Shown piece after piece: positions 44,517-55,826 of a stretch of DNA of 64,000 bases (position 1 is the stretch's first letter; the number at the start of each line of letters is the position of its first letter). The notes under the pieces were generated by a model. It saw only the letters and a program-made list of their open reading frames with translations. It had not been told where the DNA came from and did not search any database. Both the position numbers and the translations under genes were made by a program. Source of the DNA: Scolanthus callimorphus (lineage: Eukaryota > Cnidaria > Anthozoa > Actiniaria > Edwardsiidae); NCBI GenBank assembly GCA_033964015.1, contig CM066913.1, positions 22,901,854 through 22,965,853 on the forward strand, in the 5' to 3' direction.

Positions 44517-45008
44517 GTTATATAGCGAGTGCTCACTCCAACCGAGCGCGCGCTCTTATTGGCTAAATCAAGGTCACGTGGTGAAGTACAAATCAAATAT
44601 TCCCTGATCAGTCAATATTTCGAAAAATTATTAACTGGTCGGGGAATATTGCTTTCGTGCGTCGCGTTTGAGAGCGGGGAAAAAGAGAAAGTTTATTGTA
44701 AACACGTGAGTCTTTTTAAAAACCTTTGTTAATTTTGATAAGTTTTTGCTAATGCAAGAAAATTGTGTTGTTTATGAGTGTTTTCCCTTTACATGGTGCA
44801 GTCGTGCACAAACTTTGTAACTTCTCTTTTCATTTTGAAATACATTTGTTTTGACTTAATAATTGCAGTATATTTTCTGCTATATAACAAAACACCAGTT
44901 TTGTTTCCCTCGAATCTCGATGTTTCCCTCGACTTCGTCTCGGGAAACATCAAGATTCTCGGGAAACAAAACTGATGTTTCCCTCGGGAGCAGTCATTAA
45001 GTGTATAT
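44517..45008. mobile_element. ~490-bp insertion private to segment A, with internal hairpin
   Basis: Copy B joins CATGAAAGTT directly to ATTGTGTCCCC near 52358. Copy A has about 490 bp in between, from TATATAGCGAGTGCTC to AGTCATTAAGTGTATAT. Inside, CAGTTTTGTTTCCCTCG is mirrored by CGGGAAACAAAACTG (44896-44974). GCGCGCTCTTATTGGCTAAA and GGTCACGTGG motifs lie at its left end. No gene. Confidence 0.7.
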
Positions 45009-45567
45009 TATTCTGTCCCTGGTTATTGTGTCCCCCAGCTGACCAGTAATCCTCGTTGAGAGGGGTAGGCTGTATTGGAAAAAGTAAAAAAGTAAAGTCC
45101 CCCCCTGCCCAGAAGGGTGTTGAAAAGTGACCCCCACCCCTATGGAATTTCTAAAAAGAATTACCAGTATTTGTATGGAAGAGAGCAGGGGCATGTGGCA
45201 AGCAATAAAATAAATCAAGCCAATCAAGCAATCAAATATATTTGAAAATTTGAAAATTTAGTCATTACAAAATTTGAAACTGCAAACTTTTTTTAGGGTT
45301 GAAAAGATTACCAAATATTTTAGGGCGATGTTTTTTGGATATTTTGCAGGGATACAGCTGAGGCACCAAATGAGGCAAGATATGGGGATGCAAGATATGG
45401 GGATAAGGGGATATTTTGGTCCCCAGACTTGCCTCTATACAATCCCTCTGTGTTGAAATCAAACAATTCACTTGTGACCGAGACAACTCTGGGCTGAGAG
45501 ATATGGTATTTGTGTAGGAACAGCATAAAACTGTCTATCTCAGGGGTCATATGAGTCAAGAAATAGG

Positions 45568-45935
45568 ACAGGGCAATTCTTGTTAGGGGCTGCTGTAAGG
45601 CCTAACAGCCCCAAACAGCACAGGGCTGCTGTTAGGGACAAACAGCTGGGAGGAAGCATTCCTTACTCCCACGTCTAAAAGGTGGGGCACATATTATGAT
45701 CAACTCCTACAGCCCTTACAGCCCTTACAGCCCTGGCTGGCCTGACAACCCTAATAGCCAACAAACCTAACAGTCCTAAACAGCAGAGAGGAAGCATTCC
45801 TAAAAGGCAGGGCACATATTATGATCAACACCTAACAGCCCTCTGTTAGGGCTGTTTAGACTGTTAGAGCTGATAGGACTGTTAGAGCTGTTAAGACTGT
45901 TAGGGCTGTTAGGTCTGTAAGTGGTGTTCAGGGGC
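45568..45935. repeat. CCTAACAGCC / GGCTGTTAGG minisatellite, copy A
   Basis: Irregular 9-11 base units (CCTAACAGCC, CCTTACAGCC) on the left are followed by their inverse (TTAGGGCTGTTAGG...) on the right, so the block can fold on itself. The copy in B (53372-53882) is more complete. Confidence 0.8.
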
Positions 45936-46081
45936 GTAGCCAGGTGGGGGTTCCAGGGGTTTCGGAACCCCCCTCGCCTCTGTTCTGGACCGACATACTA
46001 CTAAAATTGTAAATAATATAATAAATGTATTTTTGATACTACAATAACTACTACCATCTTTTATTCGTTATAATAGTTGGA

Positions 46082-46118
46082 AGCTCCGCTTTTAGGCAGT
46101 GCCTAAATCTATATATTA
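46082..46118. repeat. Recurrent 37-bp terminus GCTCCGCTTTTAGGCAGTGCC...
   Basis: AGCTCCGCTTTTAGGCAGTG plus CCTAAATCTATATATTA occurs here, at 54396-54432, and inverted at 60248-60284. It probably marks one end of a transposon family. Confidence 0.75.
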
Positions 46119-47740
46119 GCGCATGTATGAATTCCCACAGGGTACCCAAAGCATCACAGGTCGCAAAGGGATGCGAGTGAATTTTCGACGTCGAGATTTC
46201 CCGCCATTTTTCCGTGCGTGCCGTGAAGCCTGACGTCACAGATTGGCATGACGTCACAACATGGCGCCGCCAAGTGAGTGACACCCGAATGACTGGGGAG
46301 GGGTGGGTGGTCGATGCTTTGGTGATGGCCGCGCGTTCGCGATCACTCGCCGGTGACGTCACAACATGGAGGCGAGCGACGCGACAGGGGGAGGGGTAGG
46401 TAGTCAGGGGGGCGCTGCTGGCTCGATACTGACGTCACACTACAGGAAACCAAGAAAGAAACCGAGAAAGATTTATAATATACTTCGATTCGTGGCCAAT
46501 GCACAAGACGAAACTACACTTGGGAGCGGCTGTGAGAACCAACTAGAATCGTACTACGCAAATTTCGGAGCAACAAGTGTATGTAGAAGTCAAAAGAGTT
46601 CTTCTCGTTGACAACAAGAAGCCGAGAGGCGAGATTCGGCGAGCAGCCAACTATGACAAAACATGAAACACTACAGTCGTGGTCTAGCGGGCATGAGGCG
46701 TTTATAATAGAACAGTGGCTTTTCGGGGGACTAAAATTACATGGAGGAACCGTAAAAGGTAGGTTTTTATTCACTTTGTAATATTGTTGTCGACTGTCGC
46801 CGTCTTTGTTGTTTTAGAGCGAAGCTAGCCTGGAGCCTGACCACATGAAAGTCATGAGCTGAACTATCCAAATACTGCTTTGCTAGATTACTTCTTGGTT
46901 AATTGAATAAAACTTTGTTTTGATTTCCACATAACGGTAGTTAAGTGTTAGTCGATACGGTTTGATAAGTAGGAGAAATAAAGTGTGAGGGGAGACGAGT
47001 TCTTAAGTTAATAATGGCGGCCATTGCGAGTTGTTTAAACTCACTTTGTAATTTCTTTATAGGGAGATGGGAGTTCAGGCAGGATACACTAAAGTTGTTT
47101 CTACACACAGGAATAAAGGTACACGTCGCTGTTCATTGTGTATATCGAACATTGCATTTTGATAGTTTGAATCCGAGACGGCTCGCGAATCGGCAGGATC
47201 GGAAAGGAGTAACTTTATAGGATTTGACTTAACTTAGAACAGAACAGAAACCTTTATTTAATTAATAGTCCTAGATCGAACGACCGAGTTGTGTCATGTT
47301 TTGGAAAGCGGAGGAATGTCACAAAAATGAAAACTAGAAGAGAAAAGCAAGACTTCGAGGCAAAGCTAGTATTTTTGGCACCTGCCAACTTCCTCTCACA
47401 ACTGCGGGCTATGCGGGTTTTCCTCGCCTAAAATTCGACATTCTGGATTTCCTCTCCTAGAAAACACGGTAAGGATGGGAAAATTATGTCATTTGTTTTT
47501 GTTTTCCTGCTACCACATGCCTCTCTTCTCTGCATTTCACAAGTTGACATGTCTAAGAAGTAGAAAACTGAAATTGAGTCTAATAACTCAAGGAAACAAA
47601 AACTTAGTTACAAAACTACGGTAATCCTATTGTTATTTGCACCCATGTTGGATTGTACACTGTCAGAGTGGCAATTTTACGTGCAGTGTACTTATTGATG
47701 AACTAATCTCTTTTCACTGCTAACTTCCTGCTGTTTAGGG
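46119..47740. other. Unassigned; part related inversely to the start of segments A/B
   Basis: CACAGGGTACCCAAAG is the inverse of the GGGTACCCTGTGTGAA block at 40665. GAAGCCTGACGTCACA motifs also recur (46228, 46420). No coding frame is convincing. The rest is AT-rich and unique in the window. Confidence 0.4.
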
Positions 47741-47995
47741 ACTGGTCATTATTTATCGAGGGGGGAGGGGGGCACTGGTGCAATTAAGGGGTGGGTCACC
47801 ACTGTATTCACCTTGCTTTTGGCAAAACACTTTATTCTGTTCCATATTAATGTTTCTATGCCCAAAAAAAACCCAAAGGCTTCCCTATTTGAATTTTATT
47901 ATTGAACACTTAGTTTTTGTGCATCATAATAACACTGGTACAGTACATCTGTAACATAAAACTAGTACCTAGGTAATATAAACACTAAACTGTAA

Positions 47996-48851
47996 GGCTG
48001 CATTCATTATGTATACTACAGGGGGGGGGGGGGGCAGGCAGAGGATTTTGAGGGGGGATCTCAAAATTTAGGAACCCGAAAAGGGGGGATGTCAAGTTTT
48101 TTCATAACATGAAGGGGGGATGCATATTTTTATGGCAATATATTTAAGACAAGGTTGTGCAGTTTGATAGTAAATGAGGGAAGGCTCAATTGTTGAACAC
48201 CGAGTTTGAACCTCCTGAAGAAATATCACTTGCACTACTATTCTCGTGTATTTACCCTCTTTCAACTGAAATGTTGAAAAAAGCTGCGTGCTTCGCGAAT
48301 AAAGAATTATAAACTTAAAAAATCAGAAAAGGCCTTCTTGTTTTACCGCAATTCCTCAAGGTCCTTCACTCTTCAGTGACTTTTGTCTGCCAGACAAAAA
48401 CGCCTTTGGACTTTTGATTAATAATCTTGTAGCTTCATTGCCAAATTTGTGGCGCGGTTCGCGCGCACAACGGAAAACATACCAAACAATCAAATACAAA
48501 ATAAATGATACTCAGCCTATGTGTAGTAAGGCTCCAATCGAGGAGCACACCAGATCACGGTAGAAAGTCACTACTCACAAAAGAGTACAGCCACCTAGGA
48601 TTTTTATTTGCATTTTTACGCTTTGTATTTTTTTATCAATGAGCCTTGTTCTGCATCTTTGGAAAAAATGTTATTGACGCAACCCTACCGCGACATATAA
48701 ATTGAAAAACATTTTCGGGGGAGGCATATTTTTTCCTTTTGACTAAGAGGGGGGATTCGTAAAAAATATGTTGTGCCTTGGGGGGATCTGAAAATTTTGC
48801 ATTGTCAAAAAAAAAATCCCCCCCCTGTAGTATACATAATGAATGCAGCCT
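47996..48851. mobile_element. 856-bp element with ~33-bp perfect TIRs ending in G/C runs
   Basis: GGCTGCATTCATTATGTATA then CTACAGGGGGGG at the left is mirrored by CCCCCCCTGTAG then TATACATAATGAATGCAGCC at the right. Subterminal GAGGGGGGAT units occur at both ends (48040-48125 and 48715-48790). No transposase. Immediately to the left, 47742-47800 has another TTAGGGACTGGTCATTATTT end of the Harbinger-like family. Confidence 0.85.
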
Positions 48852-49392
48852 AATCCTAAATAGCTGTGGACCCGGGGGCAGTGGGTGCTGACATTTTTAA
48901 CTGGGGGTGGGGGCTGAGCTTTTTGAAACTATATATTTTTTGTATTCACACGTAAAAAAGAAAAGGAACAGAAGAACCTTTTTGTTTGTTGTTTTTGTTT
49001 CTGTTGTGACATTAGGCTCAGTAGGGGTTAAGATTACATTGTGACATATTTTCTTCAAAATATATGTGAGGTGAAAACATGGAAAATAGAAATTACATGC
49101 ACACTTCATTTTTTGCCTGTTCGGCACCCCCACTTTTTAGGGTGCTCTTCCGCCCCTGTGTTATCCCTACTGTTTGGGAGGTAGTATGACCCTGAAGGGA
49201 AGATAATACCAGACTGGACTATTTAAGATACCCAAGGTGTTTATATCTGACCTAAATGAAAACTCAGGTTGGATTGAAGCTTAAATCTGAGATCCGAGTG
49301 GGAATGTGTGAATTTCCTAACTGGGATCAAAAAATTTCATTTTGGCATAGGTAGCATGTTAATTTAGTGAATACAGAAACAACAACATTGTA

Positions 49393-49710
49393 TTGGCATC
49401 CATTCAGGGCTGTAACTCCCTCATACAGCCATATTTTCATTACTGTAGTGCTGTATGGGGGACATGTGGCAAAGGGATGGCAAACACCCTCCAGATACTC
49501 CAAAACAGGGCAGCCAGGGTTTTGACCTTCTCAAATTATGATAAACGGTCAAGGGATTTACTGGATGAACTAGAGTGGGACAATCTTGAGACCAGGAGGG
49601 ACAAACAGCTAGCATTGATGATGTACAAAACCCAAAATGGAGGAATCCCAGATTACCTCTCAAATATTTTCTTGTATTCCTATCAAACTCATAAGTATAA
49701 TTTTAAGTAG
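49393..49710 (+). pseudogene. LINE C-terminal fragment
   Basis: The frame has SLIQPYFHYCSAVWGTCGKG, LQILQNRAARVLTFSNYDKR and ELEWDNLETRRDKQLALMMY. This is the classic region downstream of RT in CR1/Jockey-type LINEs. It is about 100 residues, truncated on both sides, and different from the three LINE pieces at 15-23 kb. From 48852 to 49392 no gene is seen. Confidence 0.85.
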
Positions 49711-50008
49711 AGTTTTTCAGCTCCTGCTTAAAAATTAAGCCCTAACATCTTAAAGAAAACAATTTTGAGCTATCAGAATTGTCAATATATTAAATATAAC
49801 TTTTTAATAATTTATGTATTTTATATTATTCATTATCTTTGTAGCGGAGCTCCTTGCGGCGGCCGAAGGCCGCCGCAAAGCGGAGCACCATACCTAAGAA
49901 AACAGTGTCAAAAACTGCAAATATAGTATTGGGTACCCTTTGTGAGTTTATTGAGTAACCTGGGGAAATTGCTAGGGGTCGATCCGATTTTTGGACGTCT
50001 CAGGAAGC

Positions 50009-50098
50009 CCCGGATGTTGTACGTGTTCCTGAAGCCTGACGTCACAATAGCGTCCCGGATGTTGTACGTGTTCCTGAAGCCTGACGTCACAATAGCGT
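50009..50098. repeat. 45-bp tandem duplication containing TGACGTCA
   Basis: The unit begins CCCCGGATGTTGTACGTGTT and includes GAAGCCTGACGTCACAATAG; it is present twice head to tail. Segment A has only one unit. Confidence 0.9.
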
Positions 50099-51179
50099 CA
50101 AGCATGCTCAACTAACGGGGGGAGGGGCGCGTTGTCAGGGGGGGGGGGGTTGATGTTCACGTGAAAGCAAAAATCGCAGGCACAAAAAAGTGCTGCTAGC
50201 GGCTGAAAAAACGACCTACAATAAATATTCAAAGGAGAAATGCCCGAAGAAGAAAAGAAGAAGCCATGGAATCGAAAGATTTGGTAGAATGGGGAATAAT
50301 AATCAAATTGGAGTATTTTCTTTGCCGGCTTGCTCCTGAAATTCTTCCTTCCAGTCGGAGTTTCAATCAAGGCCGACAAAAAGACAGCTAACTGCAGAAC
50401 CGCGCTATCACTTGCACCTCAAATGATAGAAATACGCGAAGAGGAAGCGGAAATAAACTGGAAACAAGTTTCAAAGTTTCTATTGACAAACGTTTTTGTT
50501 CATGACCACCACGTGACCCGAAGCGGCAAGATGTGAAAGTAAAGTTGTGTAGTTGTGTTCCTACACACGATAGCCTGCTCTGTTTGTTTTCGAGAGGAGT
50601 CGTTTTCACGAGGAAAAATTACAGGCTCCAATTCTATTTAATTAGAGATATGTTCTACTTCTCCACTGAATCCGAAAGTGTCAGGACTATAATTCACAGG
50701 AACTGAAAACGTTTGTCACGAGTTTCACTACAGTACAACAACAATGGCGCCCAAAATCAAGCGCGGGAGTTTTCGTGTTTTGCCGTGTTTTGTGGGTTCT
50801 TCAGCTCCCTAAAGACATGGAATAGCTTTGAAAGTCACGGATATAATGGCTGCGGTGTTGATTGGAAACTCACTGTTCGCTGGAGTTGGACAAACATTCA
50901 GTATGAAGTGGATTAAACTGCAAGCTCTTGCCGTAAGAATGTTTTTTTGTTTTCTGAGAAATATTTTCTCTGACCTAGACGATCTCTTCAGGGAATTTGA
51001 TTCCTCGGCCGTACGATTTAGAAAAGATGATCATAGACTTTCAACTGTGTTTTGGCCATTCATTGAATTACAGAATTGATTACTTTAAATATTCTATCTA
51101 TTGATAGCTATCTATTATTAATTTATTTCTTGAAAATTTTCGACAAGTGTTTCAATTTGTTTTGGATTCTCCGTGAGTA

Positions 51180-51712
51180 ATGCACTAGTCAATTGAAACC
51201 CCCACCCCTAGCTAGGGACCCAGGGAGGGTGGCGTTATCGTGGGGGTTTAAAGCATTTTAAAACAAGAGTCTGTTCAGAGTGAGTGGTGGATTTGACTGG
51301 TTTTGATTCTGGAAAGTGTCCCCACCCCCTGGGGAATGTTTATTTGCTTTCAAATAAATTATTTCGGTCAATTCTTTCAATTTGATTTTGGCCATGCAAA
51401 TCTACATGTTAGCTACGATGCAATTCATTGGAATTATTCGATTTTAATGCATTTTTCTGTACTTGCATCCCTTGTTTCATATAGGACACCACACTAGCTG
51501 AGGCCCACTCCCCTTTGACAATCATAGAAAGGTGTGTTCTTTCTTTGATGCTTCCAAGAAAAGGGTGATTTCGGAGGCCCCAAGGGTAGGGGCATTTCAC
51601 AGGAATTTCCTCCCGATGGAGTGGGGACTTAAACAGCTTTTGTTCAGGGGTAAAATCAAATCCCCAACCCTTCCCCAGGTCCCTAGGGGTGGGTTTCAAT
51701 TGACTAGTGCAT
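51180..51712. mobile_element. 533-bp TIR element (ATGCACTAGTCAATTGAA), copy in segment B
   Basis: Counterpart of 43042-43569 with the same ends and flanks. Confidence 0.8.
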
Positions 51713-52357
51713 AACTGGTTTGTCCCCAGCCAAATATAAGTTAAATGTTATGCATCAATAATATTTTCCTTGCTCAAAGGAAATTCAGCAGAGTGCACAG
51801 AACGTTTTCCCATTTCTGTTGGATCAGAATAAAGAGAGCCTCTGTTATATGTTTCTGCCGTAGTTTCATTGTTTTCACCTATCTTGATCCAAGTTTTTCA
51901 AATTTTTCTCAGGGGAGCATGCCCCCTCAAACAGAAATTATTTTGTTTTTCTGTCTCATTTCTATTTTCTCTCCCATATTCTATTTTGCTCCACCCATAA
52001 TATGGAGTTATGTATTTGGAACACTTTGGACTTTGCGGCCTTCTGCTTAACACCCGTATGGCCAGGAGTAGTGTCTGGTCCAATATCTTTTGAAGGGTCT
52101 GCATGCAAGTATAGTAACTTGTGTTATTTCCATTATGAAATCTAGATGTCAACCTGTTTCAATATACAGCTGAGGGTTTTATAGAATTGGGTCGACATAT
52201 CAAGGAAGTGATTCTAAGTGTTTCAGTAACTGGATTTTTGGCCACTTTGCCAAAATTGCCCAGAATCCTGGTAAAATCTCTCCTGCTAAAATGTCTCTGT
52301 CAGATAATGCAGTTTTTCCACTGAGGAATAAATATTGTCCTGAATAAATCATGAAAG

Positions 52358-53334
52358 TTATTGTGTCCCCTGGTTATTGTGTCCCCCAGCTGACCCCCAG
52401 CCAGTAATCCTTGCTGAGAGGGGTAGGCTGTATTGGAAAAAGTAAAGTCCCCCCCTGCCAAGAAGGGCGTTGAAAAGTGACCCCCACCACAGTATTTGTA
52501 TGGAAAAGAGCAGGGAGCATGCTAATTCTGACTGTAAGCCGTGGGACATGTGCCAAGCAATAAAATAAATCAAGCAATCAAATTTATTTGAAAATTTAAT
52601 CATTACAAAATTTGAAACTGCAAACGATTTTAGGGTTGAAAATATTACCAAATATTTTAGGGGGATATTTTTCAGATATTTTGCAGGGATACAGCTGAGG
52701 CACCAAATGAGGCAAGATATGGGGATTAGGGGATATTTTGGTCCCCAGACTTGCCTCTAGACAATCCCTCTGTGTTGAAATCAAACAATTCACTTGTGAC
52801 CGAGACAACTCTGGGCTGAGAGATATGGTATTTGTTATTGTGTCCCCTGGTTATTGTGTCCCCCAGCTGACCCCCAGCCAGTAATCCTCGTTGAGAGGGG
52901 TAGGCTGTATTGGAAAAAGTAAAAAAGTAAAGTCCCCCCCCCCCCTGCCGAGAAGGGCGTTGAAAAGTGACCCCCACCCCAGTATTTGTATGGAAAAGAG
53001 CAGGGAGCATGCTAATTCTAACTGTAAGCCGTGGGACATGTGCCAAGCAATAAAATAAATCAAGCCAATCAAGCAATCAAATTTATTTGAAAATTTAATC
53101 ATTACAAAATTTGAAACTGCAAACTTTTTTAGGGTTGAAAATATTACCAATTATTTTAGGGGGATATTTTTCGGATATGTTGCAGGGATACAGCTGAGGC
53201 ACCAAATGAGGCAAGATATGGGGATTAGGGGATATTTTGGTCCCCAGACTTGCCTCTAGACAATCCCTCTGTGTTGAAATCAAACAATTCACTTGTGACC
53301 GAGACAACTCTGGGCTGAGAGATATGGTATTTGT
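52358..53334. repeat. Tandem duplication, two units of ~477 and ~500 bp
   Basis: Both units run from TTATTGTGTCCCCTGGTTAT to GAGATATGGTATTTG. Unit 2 differs by short indels (extra Cs at 52934 and AAAAAGTA). Segment A has a single unit (about 45009-45516). Confidence 0.9.
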
Positions 53335-53371
53335 TTAGGGACAGCATAAAACTGTATATCTCAGGGGTCAT

Positions 53372-53882
53372 ATGAGTCAAGAAATAGGACAGGGCAATTC
53401 TTGTTAGGGGCTGCTGTAAGGTCTAACAGCCCTATCAGTCTCAAACGGCATAGGGCTGCTATTAGGGACAAAGCTGGGAGGAAGCATTCCTTACTCCCAC
53501 CTCTAAGAGGCAGGGCACATAATGATCAATACCCAGCCCTAACAGCCCTGGCTGGCCTGACAACCCTAACAGCCAACAAACCTAACAGCCCTAAACAAAC
53601 CTAACAGTCCTAAACAGCAGAGAGGAAGCATTCCTAATAGGCAGGGCACATATTATGATCAACACCTAACAGCCCTCTCTGTTAGGGCTGTTAGAGCTGT
53701 TAAGACTGTTAGGGCTGTTAGGTCTGTAAGTGGTGTTAGGGTTGTTGTGTTTATCATAATTTGTGCCCCAAGGTCTTTTAAGAGGTGGGAGTAAGGAATG
53801 TTTTCTCAATGCTGGTTTGGCTGTTAGGTCTGTTAGGCCTAACAACAGCCCTAACTAGAATTTCCCTGTCCTATTCCTTGAC
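53372..53882. repeat. Foldback minisatellite with TCAAG(A/G)AATAGGACAGGG ends, copy B
   Basis: TCAAGAAATAGGACAGGG at the left is mirrored by CCCTGTCCTATTCCTTGA at the right. In between lie arrays of CCTAACAGCC and the inverse GGCTGTTAGG. TTAGGG occurs within the units, but the period is about 10, not the 6 of telomeric DNA. Confidence 0.8.
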
Positions 53883-54053
53883 AGGTCAGGGGTTGGGCCA
53901 ACTTTCTTGATTGTGCGTGCCGCATGTGTTAGCCACAACACCAAGATATCTTGTTTTTTTTTTTGCTCATGTGAAACAGTTGCCAGTTTTGTCCCTACCC
54001 CAAAGTTGTCCCAGGGTCTTCTACATCGTTTTTCAAAATGGTGGTTGACTCGG

Positions 54054-54160
54054 GAGAAGACCCTGGGGGAGGCTGAGTCACATGACCGTTTCACAACAAA
54101 GGACAACCTCGTTCCCATGTTTTCAAACAGTGGTCATGTGACTCAGCCTCCCCAGGGTTT
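54054..54160. repeat. Hairpin with AGACCCTGGGG...CCCCAGGGTTTTCT arms
   Basis: GGCTGAGTCACATGACC is mirrored by GGTCATGTGACTCAGCC, and the CCCTGGGG blocks are also inverted. Related ACCCTGGGGACGAGG sequence lies at about 54200. Confidence 0.7.
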
Positions 54161-54701
54161 TCTACTCGACCAACTGCCATCTTGAAAATTACCCACAAGA
54201 CCCTGGGGACGAGGTTGGTATCTCGCCTCATGTGAACAAGCCCTACGGGTGTCTACATTTTTATTAGTTGAGTTGTCCTCATGCTTTTTGTGTTTTGTAT
54301 AAGGCAGAAAGGCAATAATATTAGTCTAAATATAATAAATGTATTTTTGATACTACAATTAACTACTACCATCTTTTATTCCTTATAATAGTTGGGAGCT
54401 CCGCTTTTAGGCAGTGCCTAAATCTATATATTAATCAAACGGCATGAATGTTTAATTTCAAAAGCAAGTGGTCCAGTGTGCTTTAACAAGTGGTTAGCTT
54501 TTATCGGAGAACGGTGGGCAGGTTGTAGAGATCCCCTAAAAAACACGCAATCTTCTGAGCTAGAAAGGTGGTTTCTATTAAGAAAAATAACGCACACGTC
54601 AAAGTATGATATTTTTTTAACTCAAATTTATTTTTATGCGCTAGTGTATATTGCTGTCTCGTAGAATAATATAGCGCCTAGGCCTTAAAAGCAACAGGAA
54701 A

Positions 54702-55394
54702 GTGACTTCTTTAGTTGTTGATTACAATCCAAACCTGCCTGATGTTGGCAATATTTTGCGCAGCAATGTTAATATTTTATACCGGTCGAATCCGGTTATG
54801 AAAGATATTTTTCCAGAGTCGAAATCCATCATTCCGGCATTTCGAAGGCCCAAGAATTTGAAAGAATTGCTTGCGCCTTCACGCCTGAAGGTCAGCGCGC
54901 CTTCCATTGATCCCATGCCACAGGAGTCCCGTTCAGGTTGTTTTAAGTGCCAAAAATCCCGATGCGACCTTTGTAAGAATTTTTTAGTAGAATCTAATTC
55001 ATTCTCCAGTTTTGCCACGGGCAAAACGTATTACGTAAGACAAGATTTGTCCTGCGATTCTAAGAACGTTGTTTATCTCGTTTCTTGCACGAAATGCAAG
55101 CTGCAATATGTCGGCTCTACAACTACGCCTTTCAAAACACGTTTTCGTAATCATAAATCGCACATGAAAACGAAAAGAAAAACGTGCGAAGTTGCCATTC
55201 ATGGCAACAAACCGGAGCATTCAATTTCTAATTTTTCATTCATGTGCATTGAACGGGTCACTGCACAGGCCAACGAACCTAAGATAAACAGCATTCTTTT
55301 AACTAGAGAAGCCTATTGGAGCGCGCAGCTATTTACCTTGCAACCCCATGGATTGAATAAAAGGCAGGAGTTCAGATCAAAAAAACAGAATTAA
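54702..55394 (+). CDS. Penelope-like element C-terminus: GIY-YIG endonuclease (partial)
   Basis: This is the 3' 230 codons of a Penelope ORF2; the RT core is missing and the displayed start is only the first in-frame start-like codon. Residues 1-60 are the linker after RT (NPNLPDVGNILRSN, IIPAFRRPKNLKELLA). C80-x2-C83-x4-C88-x2-C91 is the conserved cysteine motif before the nuclease. The GIY-YIG core reads VVYLVSCTKCKLQYVGSTTT (about 123-142), followed by FKTRFRNHKSHM and the REAYWSAQL block with the catalytic-type Glu at about 203, then LQPHGLNKR. The domain nicks target DNA for priming. The frame is intact to TAA and nearly identical to the copy at 57433. Confidence 0.9.
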   Translation: MTSLVVDYNPNLPDVGNILRSNVNILYRSNPVMKDIFPESKSIIPAFRRPKNLKELLAPSRLKVSAPSIDPMPQESRSGCFKCQKSRCDLCKNFLVESNSFSSFATGKTYYVRQDLSCDSKNVVYLVSCTKCKLQYVGSTTTPFKTRFRNHKSHMKTKRKTCEVAIHGNKPEHSISNFSFMCIERVTAQANEPKINSILLTREAYWSAQLFTLQPHGLNKRQEFRSKKQN

Positions 55395-55599
55395 ATACAC
55401 CAATTAGCTTTTCATAGAAAATTTGCATCTGAACTTTTGTCTTTATAAATTTTGGACAAAAGGGCCTCCGTAATACGGCATTATGGTGATGTAATTTTTA
55501 GCGCAGAGTCTTGTATATAGGTGGCCAGGTTAAAATATTGTTTGCCAGTTTAGCCGAACCATGTATTAGTTTTTAAATTTTTACAAATTTTGAGTTTAG

Positions 55600-55627
55600 C
55601 TGAAGAAGGCTGAATAGCCGAAACGTC
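55600..55627 (+). ncRNA. Hammerhead-ribozyme-like core in the Penelope 3' region
   Basis: CTGAAGA fits the CUGANGA box. GGCT-GAAT-AGCC forms stem II, then GAAA-C-GTC gives the GAAA box, a minimal two-pair stem III and a possible UC cleavage site. Penelope-like elements are known to carry hammerhead motifs with very short stem III. The flanks give only a weak stem I, so catalytic activity is uncertain. Confidence 0.45.
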
Positions 55628-55781
55628 CAATAAAGTTTTTTACAGTTATGCGTTGGAAGTTTTTGTCAAATTTTTTAATTCAAATCTATTCAACTTTTCT
55701 GACAAAACTCCTGTGAATCAATTTTTGATCCGCGTGGCTGGGCTTTCGGTTGGCCTAAGACTTTTGGAACTTTTTAAATCT

Positions 55782-55826
55782 AGTCTCTCTCTCTCTATCT
55801 ATATATATATATATTTATAGTATATT
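55782..55826. repeat. CT/TA microsatellite
   Basis: CTCTCTCTCTCTATCTATAT grades into a TA run. A second AT-only palindromic stretch with ATTATAATTATATAATAATT lies at 55942-55990, at the Penelope tail. Confidence 0.9.

Larger units (their letters stand above)
40584..46118. repeat. Duplicated segment A (relative of 49843-54432)
   Basis: Long blocks match copy B: 40584-41210, 42545-44516 and 45009-45930. Both copies start at AGCGGAGCTCC and end near (G/A)AGCTCCGCTTTTAGGCAGTG, an inverted version, so they may be two copies of one large element. Private to A are 41211-42540 (including a hairpin) and a ~490-bp insertion at 44517. Matching frames are not conserved between A and B, so I do not call a gene. 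The 134- and 114-codon frames at 42139 and 41808 lie in A-only sequence and have no recognisable domain. Confidence 0.75.
49843..54432. repeat. Duplicated segment B (relative of 40584-46118)
   Basis: It is collinear with A through 49843-50450, 50675-52358 and 52359-53740. B-only features are a 45-bp tandem duplication (50009-50098), a ~480-bp tandem duplication (52358-53334) and a fuller minisatellite. Identity in shared blocks looks high (around 90 percent by eye). Confidence 0.75.

Noticed and set aside
45840..45915. TTAGGG-containing array as telomeric DNA
   Set aside because: The period is about 10 (CTGTTAGGGC and variants) and the array inverts; it is not a (TTAGGG)n tract.
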